NCBI GenBank assembly: GCA_003650445.1
Contig: QMQE01000049.1
Coordinates: forward strand, 1 to 14,532
Direction: 5' to 3'
DNA: 14,532 bases
DNA from: Acidobacteriota bacterium
Lineage (GTDB): Bacteria > Acidobacteriota > Holophagae > Thermotomaculales > Thermotomaculaceae
This document shows positions 14,436-14,532 of the stretch, piece after piece. How positions within the stretch are numbered: position 1 is the first letter of the stretch; each line of letters opens with the position of its first letter. Position numbers and translations under genes: made by a program. Below the pieces are notes generated by a model, which was given only the letters and a program-made list of their open reading frames with translations, did no database searches and had not been told where the DNA came from.

Positions 14436-14532
14436 GCCGTGACTTGTGATCTGTAATTGATGATTTGTTGGGCAAGGACAAAGATGAATCGTTCACAACT
14501 CCTCTCTTTCTTTCACGCACATTCACATTCAC
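14436..14532 (-). repeat. Composite intergenic repeat, copy E, inverted and truncated by window end
   Basis: Read on the minus strand from the right edge: GTGAAT, GTGAAT, GTGCGTGAAAGAAAGAG, GAGTTG and later ATCATCAATTACAGATCACAAG. This parallels copy A (GTGCGTGAAAGAGGGGAGTTG at 7825-7845) and the ATCACAAGTTACG segment of copy C, but in the opposite orientation and more diverged. It continues beyond the window. Confidence 0.6.

Noticed and set aside
14227..14532. Minus-strand open frame at the right edge
   Set aside because: It overlaps the well-supported pcm gene and otherwise translates repeat copy E.

Overview
The window is a bacterial chromosomal segment of about 14.5 kb with moderate GC content, dense coding on both strands and clear Shine-Dalgarno sites. 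Sec-type signal peptides, a Cache-domain sensor kinase and protein-L-isoaspartate methyltransferase fit a Gram-negative-like organism. No rRNA or tRNA is present and I cannot place the phylum. The style (zinc-ribbon/TPR proteins, DUF6263, degenerate hexamer repeats between genes) recalls uncultured Acidobacteriota/Aminicenantes-like or related lineages, but this is only an impression.

Left half, minus strand (35-7653). This holds two probable transcription units. The upstream one reads 3-hydroxyacyl-CoA dehydrogenase (hbd-like), then a zinc-ribbon TPR protein, then uvrC. It has a plausible promoter at 7691-7719, a 41-nt overlap between the TPR gene and uvrC, and a strong intrinsic terminator at 2998-3022. 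The second unit, with its own TATAAT box at 2946-2951, reads a nitronate monooxygenase-family flavoprotein and then a fusion of a cyclic-nucleotide-binding-like domain to a full-length aspartase. That fusion is the most unusual protein here: it suggests ligand control of an amino-acid catabolic enzyme, although the pocket arginine typical of cAMP binding is replaced by histidine.

Repeat island (about 7739-9270). Composite low-complexity repeats occur in two intergenic blocks either side of one small secreted-protein gene (8249-8908). The full pattern combines a GC-rich hairpin, a GTAGGN hexamer tract, a conserved AGGGAGTTGG...TCCCTG element and ATCAC-type tracts, though no single copy has every part. 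A related copy in the opposite orientation closes the window (14436-14532), and a different hexamer-like tract opens it (1-34). The repeats generate spurious ORFs with V-G-V-G or Y-P-Y-P peptides.

Right half, plus strand (9345-14408). A tight operon encodes a large membrane hybrid histidine kinase (Cache sensor, three PAS domains, HisKA, HATPase, REC), a secreted DUF6263-like protein and protein-L-isoaspartate O-methyltransferase (pcm). The last two overlap by 4 nt. The layout suggests an envelope- or stress-sensing module with a protein-repair enzyme. The kinase has no DNA-binding output domain, so its response partner must lie elsewhere.
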